Assembly: GCF_029867415.1 (NCBI RefSeq)
Contig: NW_026706164.1
Location: forward strand, 1 to 64,000
Direction: 5' to 3'
DNA: 64,000 bases
DNA from: Vicia villosa
Lineage: Eukaryota > Streptophyta > Magnoliopsida > Fabales > Fabaceae
In this document: positions 37,271 through 47,900 of the stretch, in pieces
How the letters are laid out: every line of letters starts with the position of its first letter
Position numbering within the stretch: the first letter of the stretch is position 1
The notes under the pieces: model-generated
Database searches by the model: none
The model's input: only the letters and a program-made list of their open reading frames with translations
What the model was told of the DNA's origin: nothing
Translations under genes and position numbers: made by a program

Positions 37271-37842
37271 ATGAAGCTGAAAGTGATGGAGAGGATTTTG
37301 ATTATGATGATACCCTATTTGATTTCATGGACTAATGTCAATCTATTTCATTTCTGGTGTAACTGATTGGATATGGCATTGAACAAATACATTTCTTTTT
37401 TATTTTCCATTTGAACTTTTCATGTATTGGTTTTATGAGCTGTATTCATTAGGAGAATGACAATATCATTAGAATTTCTGATGTGACTGATTGGATGTGT
37501 TGAATCTATTTCATTTCTGTTTTTGTAAATCCACTATGTGTTGAATCCACTATGTGTTGAATCTATTTCATTTCTGTTTTTGTAAATCCACTATGTGTTG
37601 AATCCACTATGTGTTGAATCTATTTCATTTTTGTTTTTGTAAATCCACTATGTGTTGAATCCACTATGTGTTGAATCTATTTCATTTCTGTTTTTGTAAA
37701 TCCACTATGTTCTGAATCTTATTTGTTTTGAGTTAGTCATAGATCTAATGATTAGTGATTTATTGTTAACCGTTTGAATATTACAAATTAGTGCTAATTG
37801 GTTAAACTTTGTTTCTTTTAATATTTTCCATGTTAACAGAAA
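37271..37842 (+). other. CACTA spacer between transposase and second gene, with 57-bp repeats
   Basis: It begins with the out-of-frame acidic transposase tail (to 37335). About 37496-37715 is a tandem repeat of about 57 bp, in roughly 3.5 copies, each including CCACTATGTGTTGAAT twice. The remainder is AT-rich without a gene. Confidence 0.6.
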
Positions 37843-38297
37843 ATGAAGAAGGTTTCAAACTTGCAAAAGAAGACGGCTGCCGCACAAAAGGGTGAACAAG
37901 TTACCGCCAATTTTCGGTTGCCTCTATTTAGATCCAGTGCTGAATTGGCTAAGAAGTATGATATCAAATGCGAGATGGTAAATAATAATAACCGTGAAGG
38001 ACCTAGTAAAGTAGGCATCCGACCTCCTTTTGTGCCTGCATCTAGGGGACTTTTCAACTTATCTAAGTTTGAAACTGCTGCTTCAAAGATTGATAGTTCG
38101 GCCGATGTGTTTTATCCAACCAAAATGAGGACAAGACAGACAACTCCCAGAAAAGTAGGGGCCGAATGTACTGATTCAACCAGGCAGCAAGTGATTCCCA
38201 AAACAGGGCCTGAAATTGCTTTAAGGACCAGGCAACAACTTACTAAAAAAACAGGGCCTGAAATTGTTGATTCAAGGACCAGGCAGCAACAAGGAAA

Positions 38298-38356
<59 letters not shown>

Positions 38357-38361
38357 TATAA
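37843..38361 (+). CDS. Second CACTA gene, N-terminal part, runs into a TA microsatellite
   Basis: The open frame is 172 codons. The first about 150 residues are a basic, unstructured-looking protein. After MKKVSNLQKK comes a region with RPPFVPASRGLFNL near residue 65, then three imperfect repeats built on TRQQ and KTGPEI (about residues 85-150). The frame then enters the (TA)n tract and encodes only alternating Ile and Tyr before stopping, so the true C-terminus has been lost or lies in a missing exon. In En/Spm elements the gene downstream of the transposase encodes a TnpA-like protein that binds subterminal repeats. The position fits that role, but I cannot identify the family from sequence. 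It may need splicing before the TA tract. Confidence 0.45.
38300..38352. repeat. (TA)n microsatellite
   Basis: About 26 uninterrupted TA dinucleotides, followed by TAAATATA-type degenerate sequence to about 38390. It lies between the second gene's frame and the right subterminal repeats. Confidence 0.95.
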
Positions 38362-38394
38362 ATATATATTTATATATATTTAAATATATATAAA

Positions 38395-38815
38395 ATGACA
38401 TATTTATGTAATGATACAGAAATAAACCGTGGCTAGATAAATGATTTAGAATGCATAACATATAACAACGGTTTTAAATAGGTGGTCATAACCAAACCGT
38501 GGCTAAATCTTGAACTAATACTGTGTCGTAAACGTTAAAATGAAACTGTGGCTTTACCATATAGCCACAGTTTTTAAGTCATGGCAAATACAAACCGCGG
38601 CCTTAATCAAGCTACCTAAACCCTGGCCTAAAAAAGCCACGGTTGTGAAAAAGGCGTGGTCTGTACCAAAAAACCGTGGACTATACTTTTGGCCACGGCC
38701 GTATACTCCACAATTGGATTTCCGTGGCCAAACCGTGGCCTCAGCGTTACGCCACGGTTATTTTGCATAAAGCCTCGGTTTTCTGGGCGTGGTAGGAGGC
38801 CTTTTTTCTGTAGTG
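38395..38815. repeat. CACTA right subterminal repeats and terminus
   Basis: A dense array of motifs around AAACCGTGGCC, in both orientations, with roughly fifteen recognisable copies in 400 bp (for example near 38427, 38501, 38546, 38561, 38634, 38672, 38689, 38725, 38736 and 38750). It ends in CTGTAGTG. The motif matches that at the left end. Confidence 0.8.
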
Positions 38816-38896
38816 TTACTTCTCTTAATTCATAGCTTCTCCTTAGCACTTCACAATTTTATGTATAATCATGCTTAGACTAATATGGGGTATTAC

Positions 38897-39596
38897 AGGT
38901 AAATTATCAAAATGCATTCCATTAATAATTTGTATTAAAGATCTCAAATTTAAAAGATCTCAAAATTATAAAATTAGATATTTTTTTTATTTGTATTTTA
39001 ATTAGGGTAACCATTAAAATTATTTTATTTATTTAAGGGTAATAGTTTTTTAGTTGAATTTTTTTAAATAATATAAATAATTTTAGATTAATTACAATTT
39101 TTTACAACCAAAACTTATCATTCATAGAGTACGAGAGTATTCTTGCCCAAAATCTTGCCCAAAAACAAAAGACAATTTAAAAGGAGAATGAATTGTCTTC
39201 TGTGTTTCACAATCATCCTGCCTTAAACAGGAATACAGAGGATACAGAACCTAGAAAAATTAAAATGTCTTAAATAGGAAACAGAGGATACAAAACTTAT
39301 AAAAAAATTAAAAGTTAAAATATCTCTTATAATTCTCCATTTCCAAAATATAGTTTTGATAAACCTCACTATATTTTTGAGTTTTTTTATCCCTATCTTT
39401 TTCTCTGCTTTTATGAAGTTTTCACCATAATGCAACAGAAGAACAGACGTGGCAGAAAACACATGACATGTCCAGATTTTAATGAATAATCTCTCTTCTT
39501 CTCAATTAATATTTATCAGGAAGACAGTTCAGCAGACTCTGCCTCCAAAAAAAGTAATTTTATGTTGCTATATAAATAGGTGAAAATTATTTTTAT
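38897..39596. repeat. Satellite array, segment 3
   Basis: The array resumes at GGTAAATTATC, late in a monomer, and a new unit starts at 39127. It is cut at 39596 by LARD-2, whose target TTTAT (39592-39596) recurs at 47901-47905. Compared with 21738, about 530 bp of monomer are missing across the LINE/LARD-1 block. Confidence 0.92.
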
Positions 39597-41930
39597 TGTA
39601 ATACTCCATATTATTCTAGGCATGACTATTCATATAATTATGAAGAATTAAGAGGGAAATAATGGATTAATATAATTAAGAGAAGGTTAGTTGGAATAGA
39701 AAGATGTTGGTTAGAAGCAAACCAAATGGCAAGGTGGTAATTTTGGTTTAGTTGAGGGGCACATTGGACCTTAACCTTATATTGCATGACATGTGATTGG
39801 TTGGTAGAGGTACATCATTCCAATTCAGATTTTTGTGAAAGAGAAGTGGAGAGAAAAGTGGAAGAAGTCATACATCCCATTTCAAGTTTTCATTTTCGTA
39901 TTCCTTGGACAGCCCCCACTAAACTGATCATAACTCTCTACTCACAACTCCGATTCAGGTAATTCTCGAAGATTTGGATTCTACACGGAATTCTCTTCGA
40001 TTTGGTATATTATTTCGTTCTAATAGCTTGTTTATTTGTGGAGAAAAACGAGTTTGAAGTAGGGTGGTCAATGCTGAATGTGTGTTAAAGAGGAGCTACG
40101 GGTTTGGTGAAGATGAAGTGAAACTTTGACTATGGTGGAAGTCCAATGGCAGCAAGAACATGATCTAAACCTCCATTAAATCCCAGGTGAGTCCTTAGAT
40201 AGTAACTTGGGGATTTGCATGTAAGGGTTAGTGATTGGGGTTTAGGGATTGTGAGAAATAATCATAAATCCATGACACTAACTTGATAATTGTGTTAATT
40301 GTTGGTTGCTATTGATAATTGCTGGCTGGATACGTCCTTAGTTGTTGCATGCAGGTGGTTTTGATGGGTATAGACACCCCATTACGGAACTGATATGTTC
40401 TGAGTTTTTCTGCAATAATGATGGTCCGCTAAGCGGACTACGGTCGCTTAGCAGATGTTGTTGTAATTCTGCAGATTATCGCGAGTCCGCTAAGCGGACG
40501 GGCGAAGGCCGCCCAGCGGATATTCCAGAAGTAAATGTTGTCGCGAGCCCGCTAAGCGGACGTGAGGCCGCTAAGCGGAAGATGCTGATTGCAGAATTCT
40601 GTTTTCTTACCCTTGAGTGCAGTTCTGGTTTCAATCGTAACCAAACTCCTCCTGAACCATTAGTATACATATGTACGTTTAATGTGTGACGTTTTATGAC
40701 ACGCATTTCCTTTATTTCCGTTCGACTGCTTACGTGGAATGTTATGCGTAATATTGAATATGTTTATTCTATAGTTCTTGTATATTCAATTGTGATTGAT
40801 TCTGAATACTATGATGAGAACAAGTATGGAAATATGTTGATATCCAAATCTTTTGGTTAAACATTCGGATTGGTTTGGTTTATGACCTTACGCTTGTTGT
40901 ATGTACGTATGCTTGAATCGAAGTGGCCGGTGGCTAGATTGGGATATACCTCTTACTATGAAGTAAAGGTATTTTCCTGGACCATGGAGTCCGTAGAATA
41001 GTCCGATGATGTGATCAAAGGTCGCGCACCTGAGCTACCGTTGCAGTGTGCTCGTGAGTTTCCGTACGGGGTTTTACTCACTTGGCGTTAACACACTTGC
41101 GTGCTCGGTATGGTGGGATTATGTGGCCACGTAGGCCAATACATTTTCGGTAACTCACCTCTAGTGAAGTCATGTAGACTACTACTAGGCTTTCGCCCGG
41201 TGGGCTCATGTGTCAAGATGGCGGTTCAGTACTTGGTGTGAACACACGTGCGTACAGGTAGTTACTGGGACAATGACGCCATTTAGGCTAATGTCATCTC
41301 GCGGCCAAATAGGCTTGTGCGAACCCGCTTACCTACTCTTGCAGTGTGCTTGTACGAGTCTCTTGACAATAGGCATGGGTGAACCCATCGAGGGTGCGTT
41401 CATTCTATAATCTAGCCGAGGGTTGTGACACTTCTGGATTCCCCATACATGGGTATGGGTTTTGGCATACTTGTTTGTGGTTATACTTGTGATATGATGA
41501 GTCCTATGGTGGACGATTCCTTGTTTTCTCCGTGCTTGTACCGGATGTGAGGATAAACCCCGAATCAATGGTGGATTCGGTTTTGATGCATGTACCCTGT
41601 AGATCCGAGTGGACCCATAGGATAGGAGGACTCACTGAGATTTAGTAATCTCACCCCAATCAACTTTTTTTTTCAGGTGTAGTTTAGCAGTGGTTGGTCA
41701 GTAACAGGTTTGGACTGAAGACAGAGAAGTGGTGTTGGCTCGAAGACCTTGTTAGATCTTATTCTTCCGCTGTGCAGATCCATTGAAGACACATGTTTTG
41801 TAATTATCAATATTATTTCATGTTGTATTTATATGGATCATCTTGTATCTTTGGCTTTTGTATGTACTCAAATACCAATTTTTAACGTTTCATGCATAAT
41901 ATACTAGTCAATTATGTATGGGATGTTACA
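39597..41930 (+). repeat. LARD-2 5' LTR
   Basis: It runs from TGTAATACTCC to GGGATGTTACA. The open frames inside (for example 40342-40689) are by-products of the GC-rich palindromes. Parts of its last 900 bp align with the other LARD LTRs (for example CCGTACGGGGTTTTACTCAC near 41061, shared with LARD-3). Confidence 0.92.
40424..40580. promoter_or_regulatory. Paired palindrome cluster in LARD-2 LTR
   Basis: There are six sites of the core CGCTAAGCGGA, at 40427, 40445, 40488, 40510, 40550 and 40569. The first and third lie in the perfect palindrome GTCCGCTAAGCGGAC; the second and fourth are degenerate. Spacings are 18, 43, 22, 40 and 19 bp, that is, three pairs. The cluster lies about 830-985 bp from the LTR start, the same place as the clusters in LARD-1 and LARD-3. 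The 3' LTR copy is at 46394-46550. Confidence 0.65.
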
Positions 41931-41932
41931 GT

Positions 41933-41944
41933 TGGTATCAGAGC
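41933..41944 (+). other. LARD-2 primer-binding site (initiator tRNA-Met)
   Basis: TGGTATCAGAGC, two bases after the end of the 5' LTR. It matches the sites of LARD-1 and LARD-3. Confidence 0.88.
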
Positions 41945-44900
41945 AGGTCGATTCTCGGCCGAGCCATGAGACATCACTAGCAATTCCTTTCCTCCTCACA
42001 TGTGTGCATTGCTAGCCTGATTTTACTAAAATCTCATTCAGTTGTTGAACTTGATCAACTCATCGACTGAGTGTGGGACGGTAGAATTACGGCAGGGCCG
42101 CCACGAGGACTCGTAAACCTGTAAGTGTTGTGAACCCAAGTAGTTGGAGTGGGATGAGTAATGGATTGTTTGGACGACGTAAGTGGAGAATATCGGAGTC
42201 ATCAAGTTTAAGGAGAGCGGTTGATATGAAGTAGTGATACCCGGACTACCAAGGTGTGGATTGAGATAACCAAAACCCCCAGGATTTTGATTGGACGGAG
42301 TGAAACTTTCTCTAAGTCTTGGTAATAGCAAGGGAAATCCAGTAAGGATTGAGATAGGGCCTTGTAAGTGAGATTCTCCGAAGGTGTTGAGCTGGGATTT
42401 ATTAGGATTCAGTACTGATGATGCTGCCGGTGTTAGGTGTGGATGGTGAGCTGATAGGACAGAATAACCTTTGGAAGCGCGGATAGAGGAGTCAGACCTT
42501 TCTGATTACGCTGGCATGGACAGTAATTGGATGGACGGAGTATTGGATCCTGATTCAACTTGGTGTATCTTAGACGAAAGTGGTTACCTAGTAAAGGTTG
42601 GTGGAACGTACGAGTGTGGTAACTTACGATTGGGCGAGGCTTGAGTACCCAGTCGATAGAGGAGGATGTGTATTTCTGTTCTTATCATTTTATATTTAGG
42701 TTCTAGAACTACGCTAGATGGAATATGAAATGATGTAGAAGCGTGAAACGCAGTAACCTAAGTTCTTGTTAGTTGTTGTTCGTCTGACCCCGAGTGAAGC
42801 CATAGAACTACGCTTGGCGTTGGGCGTTCAGGTGAGTAAGAACTAAGATCTATCTGGAACGTCAGTAGGATGATCGCATTTAAGTTGGTTGTTAGGAACC
42901 ATAGTATTCCTATCTGGACTGAATTATCCTTGGAATCTCATGCATGCGTGGGACGAGTGGGTACGCGCACTGCATGGTAACCCGAAGTTGAACTTCAATC
43001 TTCGTGCTTAGCATTTTGGCTTTCCGAGAAAGTAACCTTGTTGTGTGGCACTCTCAGGTTTTAGTATCCTGAGGAGTGTGATTCGAAGGACTTGAGGAAC
43101 GATGAACCTATTGGAGGTCTGTTCAGACACTTGTCGGTTATGACTTTAGGATACGCGTGGAGATCGTTATACGCCACTGAGGTAGGTTACCTGGATACAT
43201 GGCCTCGGAGTTGGACCACCATGTTGGTACTACCAGATGGGTATAATGCCACAGTATCGCTATCGTGCACGAGATGCGTGAGTCATCCTTTTTCCGACAT
43301 GTGTGGGACAAAAGTGATCTGAAACTCAAGGTAGAATTCTGATTTGGAACTCGTGAGACGCAGATCCAGACTCTCATAAGGTATATGGGATAAAGATCCA
43401 TACGTCGCGCTCGATAGTAGAGGAATAACTAGACAGGCGATGGTGTGATAGATCAAGATCCGATACTATACTTATGGAGACTCTGAGTGATCGTGATTCC
43501 ATGAGTTAGTATCAGATTGTACCTTGGGGGCGTTCTCGCTTCATGAAGTGTTAAGTTGACAATTTTACATGAGTGTCTAGACTCATGTGCGGTCATGATA
43601 TCCTGGTCTGCATAGTGAGTGGCTATCATGTATCATTGGCGACCGGTGATGGAATATGCGAGTTGTATCTTGGACTAGTTTGATGTGTGACGTATCTGAT
43701 AGAGTGCCTGTAGATACTCGAAGTAAAGAAATGTCAATCTTGGTAAAGCATAGACATTTTGGTTTGAGAACTACTAAGAAGTCTATAAGAGATATGTTCG
43801 AAATACAAAGTGCAATTTCTTGCATTGTGGCTACACTCAAACCGTTGGAAGCACTGCTATGAAGGATGCAGTCGCCGAGGAAGTCAGTTTAGTGTCTGAT
43901 TCAGAGGTGGAACATACATTAGATGACTGTGTGAATGGAGTGTGGCTATGGGAAGATTGTTACATCAGTAAGTCACGCGAGTTATCAGAGGTGATACTAC
44001 GCTAAGAGAATGAAGGTGTATGGTTGGGTAGAAGTTGTGTAAAACTGCTAGAGTTATCATGAGCTGCTGTACATCGTAAAGGGTTCGATATACCGGTTGA
44101 ACAACAAGATTTGTTGGAATGACAAACATAGCAGTTGTACGCTGTGGAAATCAGTGACAAGGAGAAACCTCTAAGTCAGTGAGTATTTGGGTTTCAATGT
44201 CCTGGGATCGAAACGTGTGCCTAAGTTGTGATAGATGGATCTAATCTGAAATGATAGAGTAACTATAGACTTGGTTCTGGGAAATACGCAACTTCGAGGA
44301 GTTGTAGTCGGCGATGGATGTATATGGATTCCTGGCACATGTTGTATTTGGACAGCTGTAGATAAGGAATTATTGTGTATTAATGGAAACTAACTAAACT
44401 ATGGATATAGCGTAACTCAGAGGATTTCAAGGTGTGTGAATTGTTGGAATCAGAGTAGCGCAATGGATCGAGGAAGAATCAGATAAGTCTGAGGTAGGAA
44501 CGAACGGACTAATTGTAGGATCTTCTCTTGGGATGGAAGTATCTTCCCAAGAGGAACTCGTCGAAGCAGCATTTCGTTTTGTCGTTCTCTCTAGGGGATC
44601 CACCATGACCACGAGAGATACCGACAGTGGGCCAGATTGGGAAGAGACCTTGTGGATGACGTGTGATTCGATGTTCGTAGATCATCAGTTGAACTTGTAA
44701 GCATCAAGAGTTGGATATAGTATCGTGATTGCCGGAATGCTGGAGGCTAGTGAAGACATTCAGCTGGCACAAGTTCCTTGTGGTTAAGCCTTGTGCACTA
44801 TGATTGTGCAGGAAGACTTGGGAAATGATTACAGGCCAGCTGTTGAATTTCACCTCTCATCAGTAGAATCTTGTGTGAGGTTGTCGAATGTCGAGGCTAT

Positions 44901-45554
44901 AGTTGCAAGATGCTACGCTATCATGGATTGCGGTGATGACTGATACGTCTAGCACTGAGGCGAGAGTTAAGTAAGGAGATTCAGTTGTATAAGTAAAGGT
45001 AAATTTGGGACAACCATCCTAACACTTTGGGAACCGGAAGTTAAGACCTGGGAATTTGGCTAACACCTAATGACATTGTATGGACTTGAGTGGAGAATAA
45101 CTTGAAGTGTTATCGTAGAAGCGACGTTGTGGCGGTAATTCTCAAGTGGGAAGTAATTCAAGGAGCTGAGTGAATCAGTAAGTGTGTTGGACAAGGGTGA
45201 GCACAACAGAGTTTCAACAGCAGATATCCAACATGAGTGGATTGGTAGGGTTTCTGAAGTTCTGGATGTTCAGTGTGGATCAATAAAGGTCTAGGACCCT
45301 GGAAGGATATTTCCCCAAGTATGTCAAGACGAAGTATCTGAATAGACGTGTGGCTTGACGGTTAAGGTTTCTAATCATGTATAGTGGGACGCAAGTATTT
45401 TGGCAGACTGTGTTTCTTCGTATGGAATGATCCTCAGACAGAGTAGTGAGATTATCTAAAGACGAATGTGAGTAACATTCTTTCCCTGGATTGGATAGAT
45501 AAGAAGGGTTGGTCTCCGTGGTAACCGGAAAGAATTCGAGGACGAATTCAATTT
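41945..45554 (+). other. LARD-2 internal region, non-coding
   Basis: No long frame exists on either strand. Two short frames are shared with the other LARDs. One is 43092-43322 (76 codons, containing YATEVGYLDTWP). The other is 43820-44005 (61 codons, containing CGYTQTVGSTAMKDA, opening at TTG, so the true start is unclear). Neither matches a domain I know. The region aligns end to end with LARD-1, which argues for a replicating family rather than one decayed copy. Confidence 0.72.
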
Positions 45555-45567
45555 AAGGGGGGGAGAA
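45555..45567 (+). other. LARD-2 polypurine tract
   Basis: AAGGGGGGGAGAA directly before the 3' LTR. The preceding GAATTCGAGGACGAATTC context is like the end of the coding region of chromovirus elements, a hint of ancestry. Confidence 0.85.
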
Positions 45568-47900
45568 TGTAATACTCCATATTATTCTAGGCATGACTAT
45601 TCATATAATTATGAAGTATTAAGAGGGAAATAATGGATTAATATAATTAAGAGAAGGTTAGTTGGAATAGAAAGATGTTGGTTAGAAGCAAACCAAATGG
45701 CAAGGTGGTAATTTTGGTTTAGTTGAGGGGCACATTGGACCTTAACCTTATATTGCATGACATATGATTGGTTGGTAGAGGTACACCATTCCAATTCAGA
45801 TTTTTGTGAAAGAGAAGTGGAGAGAAAAGTGGAAGAAGTCATACATCCCATTTCAAGTTTTCATTTTCGTATTCCTTGGACAGCCCCCACTAAACTGATC
45901 ATAACTCTCTACTCACAACTCCGATTCAGGTAATTCTCGAAGATTTGGATTCTACACGGAATTCTCTTCGATTTGGTATATTATTTCGTTCTAATAGCTT
46001 GTTTATTTGTGGAGAAAAACGAGTTTGAAGTAGGGTGGTCAATGCTGAATGTGTGTTAAAGAGGAGCTACGGGTTTGGTGAAGATGAAGTGAAACTTTGA
46101 CTATGGTGGAATCCAATGGCAGCAAGAACATGATCTAAACCTCCATTAAATCCCAGGTGAGTCCTTAGATAGTAACTTGGGGATTTGCATGTAAGGGTTA
46201 GTGATTGGGGTTTAGGGATTGTGAGAAATAATCATAAATCCATGACACTAACTTGATAATTGTGTTAATTGTTGGTTGCTATTGATAATTGCTGGCTGGA
46301 TACGTCCTTAGTTGTTGCATGCAGGTGGTTTTGATGGGTATAGACACCCCATTACGGAACTGATATGTTCTGAGTTTTTCTGCAATAATGATGGTCCGCT
46401 AAGCGGACTACGGTCGCTTAGCAGATGTTGTTGTAATTATGCAGATTATCGCGAGTCCGCTAAGCGGACGGGCGAAGGCCGCCCAGCGGATATTCCAGAA
46501 GTAAATGTTGTCGCGAGCCCGCTAAGCGAACGTGAGGCCGCTAAGCGGAAGATGCTGATTGCAGAATTCTGTTTTCTTACCCTTGAGTGCAGTTCTGGTT
46601 TCAATCGTAACCAAACTCCTCCTGAACCATTAGTATACATATGTACGTTTAATGTGTGACGTTTTATGACACGCATTTCCTTTATTTCCGTTCGACTGCT
46701 TACGTGGAATGTTATGCGTAATATTGAATATGTTTATTCTATAGTTCTTGTCTATTCAATTGTGATTGATTCTGAATACTATGATGAGAACAAGTATGGA
46801 AATATGTTGATATCCAAATCTTTTGGTTAAACATTCGGATTGGTTTGGTTTATGACCTTACGCTTGTTGTATGTACGTATGCTTGAATCGAAGTGGCCGG
46901 TGGCTAGATTGGGATATACCTCTTACTATGAAGTCAAGGTATTTTCCTGGACCATGGAGTCCGTAGAATAGTCCAATGATGTGATCAAAGGTCGCGCACC
47001 TGAGCTACTGTTGCAGTGTGCTCGTGAGTTTCCGTACGGGGTTTTACTCACTTGGCGTTAACACACTTGCGTGCTCGGTATGGTGGGATTATGTGGCCAC
47101 GTAGGCCAATACATTTTCGGTAACTCACCTCTAGTGAAGTCATGTAGACTACTACTAGGCTTTCGCCCGGTGGGCTCATGTGTCAAGATGGCGGTTCAGT
47201 ACTTGGTGTGAACACACGTGCGTACAGGTAGTTACCAGGACAATGACGCCATTTAGGCTAATGTCATCTCGCAGCCAAATAGGCTTGTGCGAACCCGCTT
47301 AAATACTCTTGCAGTGTGCTTGTACGAGTCTCTTGACAATAGGCATGGGTGAACCCATCGAGGGTGCGTTCATTCTATAATCTAGCCGAGGGTTGTGACA
47401 CTTCTGGATTCCCCATACATGGGTATGGGTTTTGGCATACTTGTTTGTGGTTATACTTGTGCTATGATGAGTCCTATGGTGGACGATTCCTTGTTTTCTC
47501 CGTGCTTGTACCGGATGTGAGGATAAACCCCGAATCAATGGTGGATTCGGTTTTGATGCATGTACCCTGTAGATCCGAGTGGACCCATAGGATAGGAGGA
47601 CTCACTGAGATTTAGTAATCTCACCCCAATCAACTTTTTTTTTCAGGTGTAGTTTAGCAGTGGTTGGTCAGTAGCAGGTTTGGACTGAAGACAGAGAAGT
47701 GGTGTTGGCTCGAAGACCTTGTTAGATCTTATTCTTCTGCTGTGCAGATCCATTGAAGACACATGTTTTGTAATTATCAATATTATTTCATGTTGTATTT
47801 ATATGGATCATCTTGTATCTTTGGCTTTTGTATGTACTCAAATACCAATTTTTAACGTTTCATGCATAATATACTAGTCAATTATGTATGGGATGTTACA
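45568..47900 (+). repeat. LARD-2 3' LTR
   Basis: Near copy of 39597-41930. The palindrome cluster is at 46394-46550, with one site changed from GCGGAC to GCGAAC. It is followed by the target duplication TTTAT and satellite. Confidence 0.92.

Larger units (their letters stand above)
31049..38815 (+). mobile_element. CACTA (En/Spm-type) DNA transposon, disabled
   Basis: This is a 7767-bp element with terminal inverted repeats opening CACTACTAGAAA at the left and CACTACAGAAAA at the right (reverse strand). It is flanked by the 3-bp duplication TTA (31046-31048 and 38816-38818). The interrupted LARD sequence is intact in the other LTR near 25025, which confirms the boundaries. It contains subterminal motif arrays, a transposase gene with breaks, and the start of a second gene that runs into a TA microsatellite. 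It inserted after LARD-1. Confidence 0.95.
23343..38896 (-). mobile_element. LARD-1: large non-coding LTR retrotransposon, split by a CACTA element
   Basis: This is a minus-strand LTR element. The 5' LTR is 28741-38896 (about 2.4 kb once the CACTA is removed), the internal region 25103-28740, and the 3' LTR 23343-25102, which lacks about its last 630 bp. The primer site matches initiator tRNA-Met and there is a polypurine tract. The internal 3.6 kb has no recognisable Gag, protease, reverse transcriptase, RNase H or integrase, yet it is clearly homologous to the internal regions of LARD-2 and LARD-3. The tRNA-Met primer site and the PPT context resemble Tekay/Del chromoviruses, so that is the likely source lineage (inference). 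LTR pairs differ by roughly 2% by eye, which makes it the oldest of the three. The left end is lost, so no TSD is visible. Confidence 0.85.
28741..38896 (-). repeat. LARD-1 5' LTR, interrupted by CACTA
   Basis: The LTR runs from TGTAATACCCC (38896, minus strand) to GGGGTGTTACA (28741). The CACTA element at 31049-38815, plus a TTA duplication, lies about 80 bp from its start. Without it the LTR is about 2.39 kb. Palindrome sites start at 30200, 30221, 30272 and 30293. After 38896 the sequence returns to satellite (GGTAAATTATC). Confidence 0.88.
39597..47900 (+). mobile_element. LARD-2: complete large non-coding LTR retrotransposon
   Basis: The element is 8304 bp with LTRs of 2334 bp (39597-41930) and 2333 bp (45568-47900), TG...CA ends and the 5-bp duplication TTTAT. 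The primer site is for initiator tRNA-Met (41933) and the polypurine tract is at 45555-45567. The internal 3637 bp have no retroelement domains I can recognise. LTRs differ by under 1% by eye (about 18 changes), so the copy is young. It needs all proteins in trans. It is the best reference copy of the family in this window. Confidence 0.9.

Noticed and set aside
40342..40689. 115-codon frame in the LARD-2 LTR (also 46312-46659)
   Set aside because: It is created by the stop-poor GC-rich palindromes in the LTR. No resemblance to a protein family.
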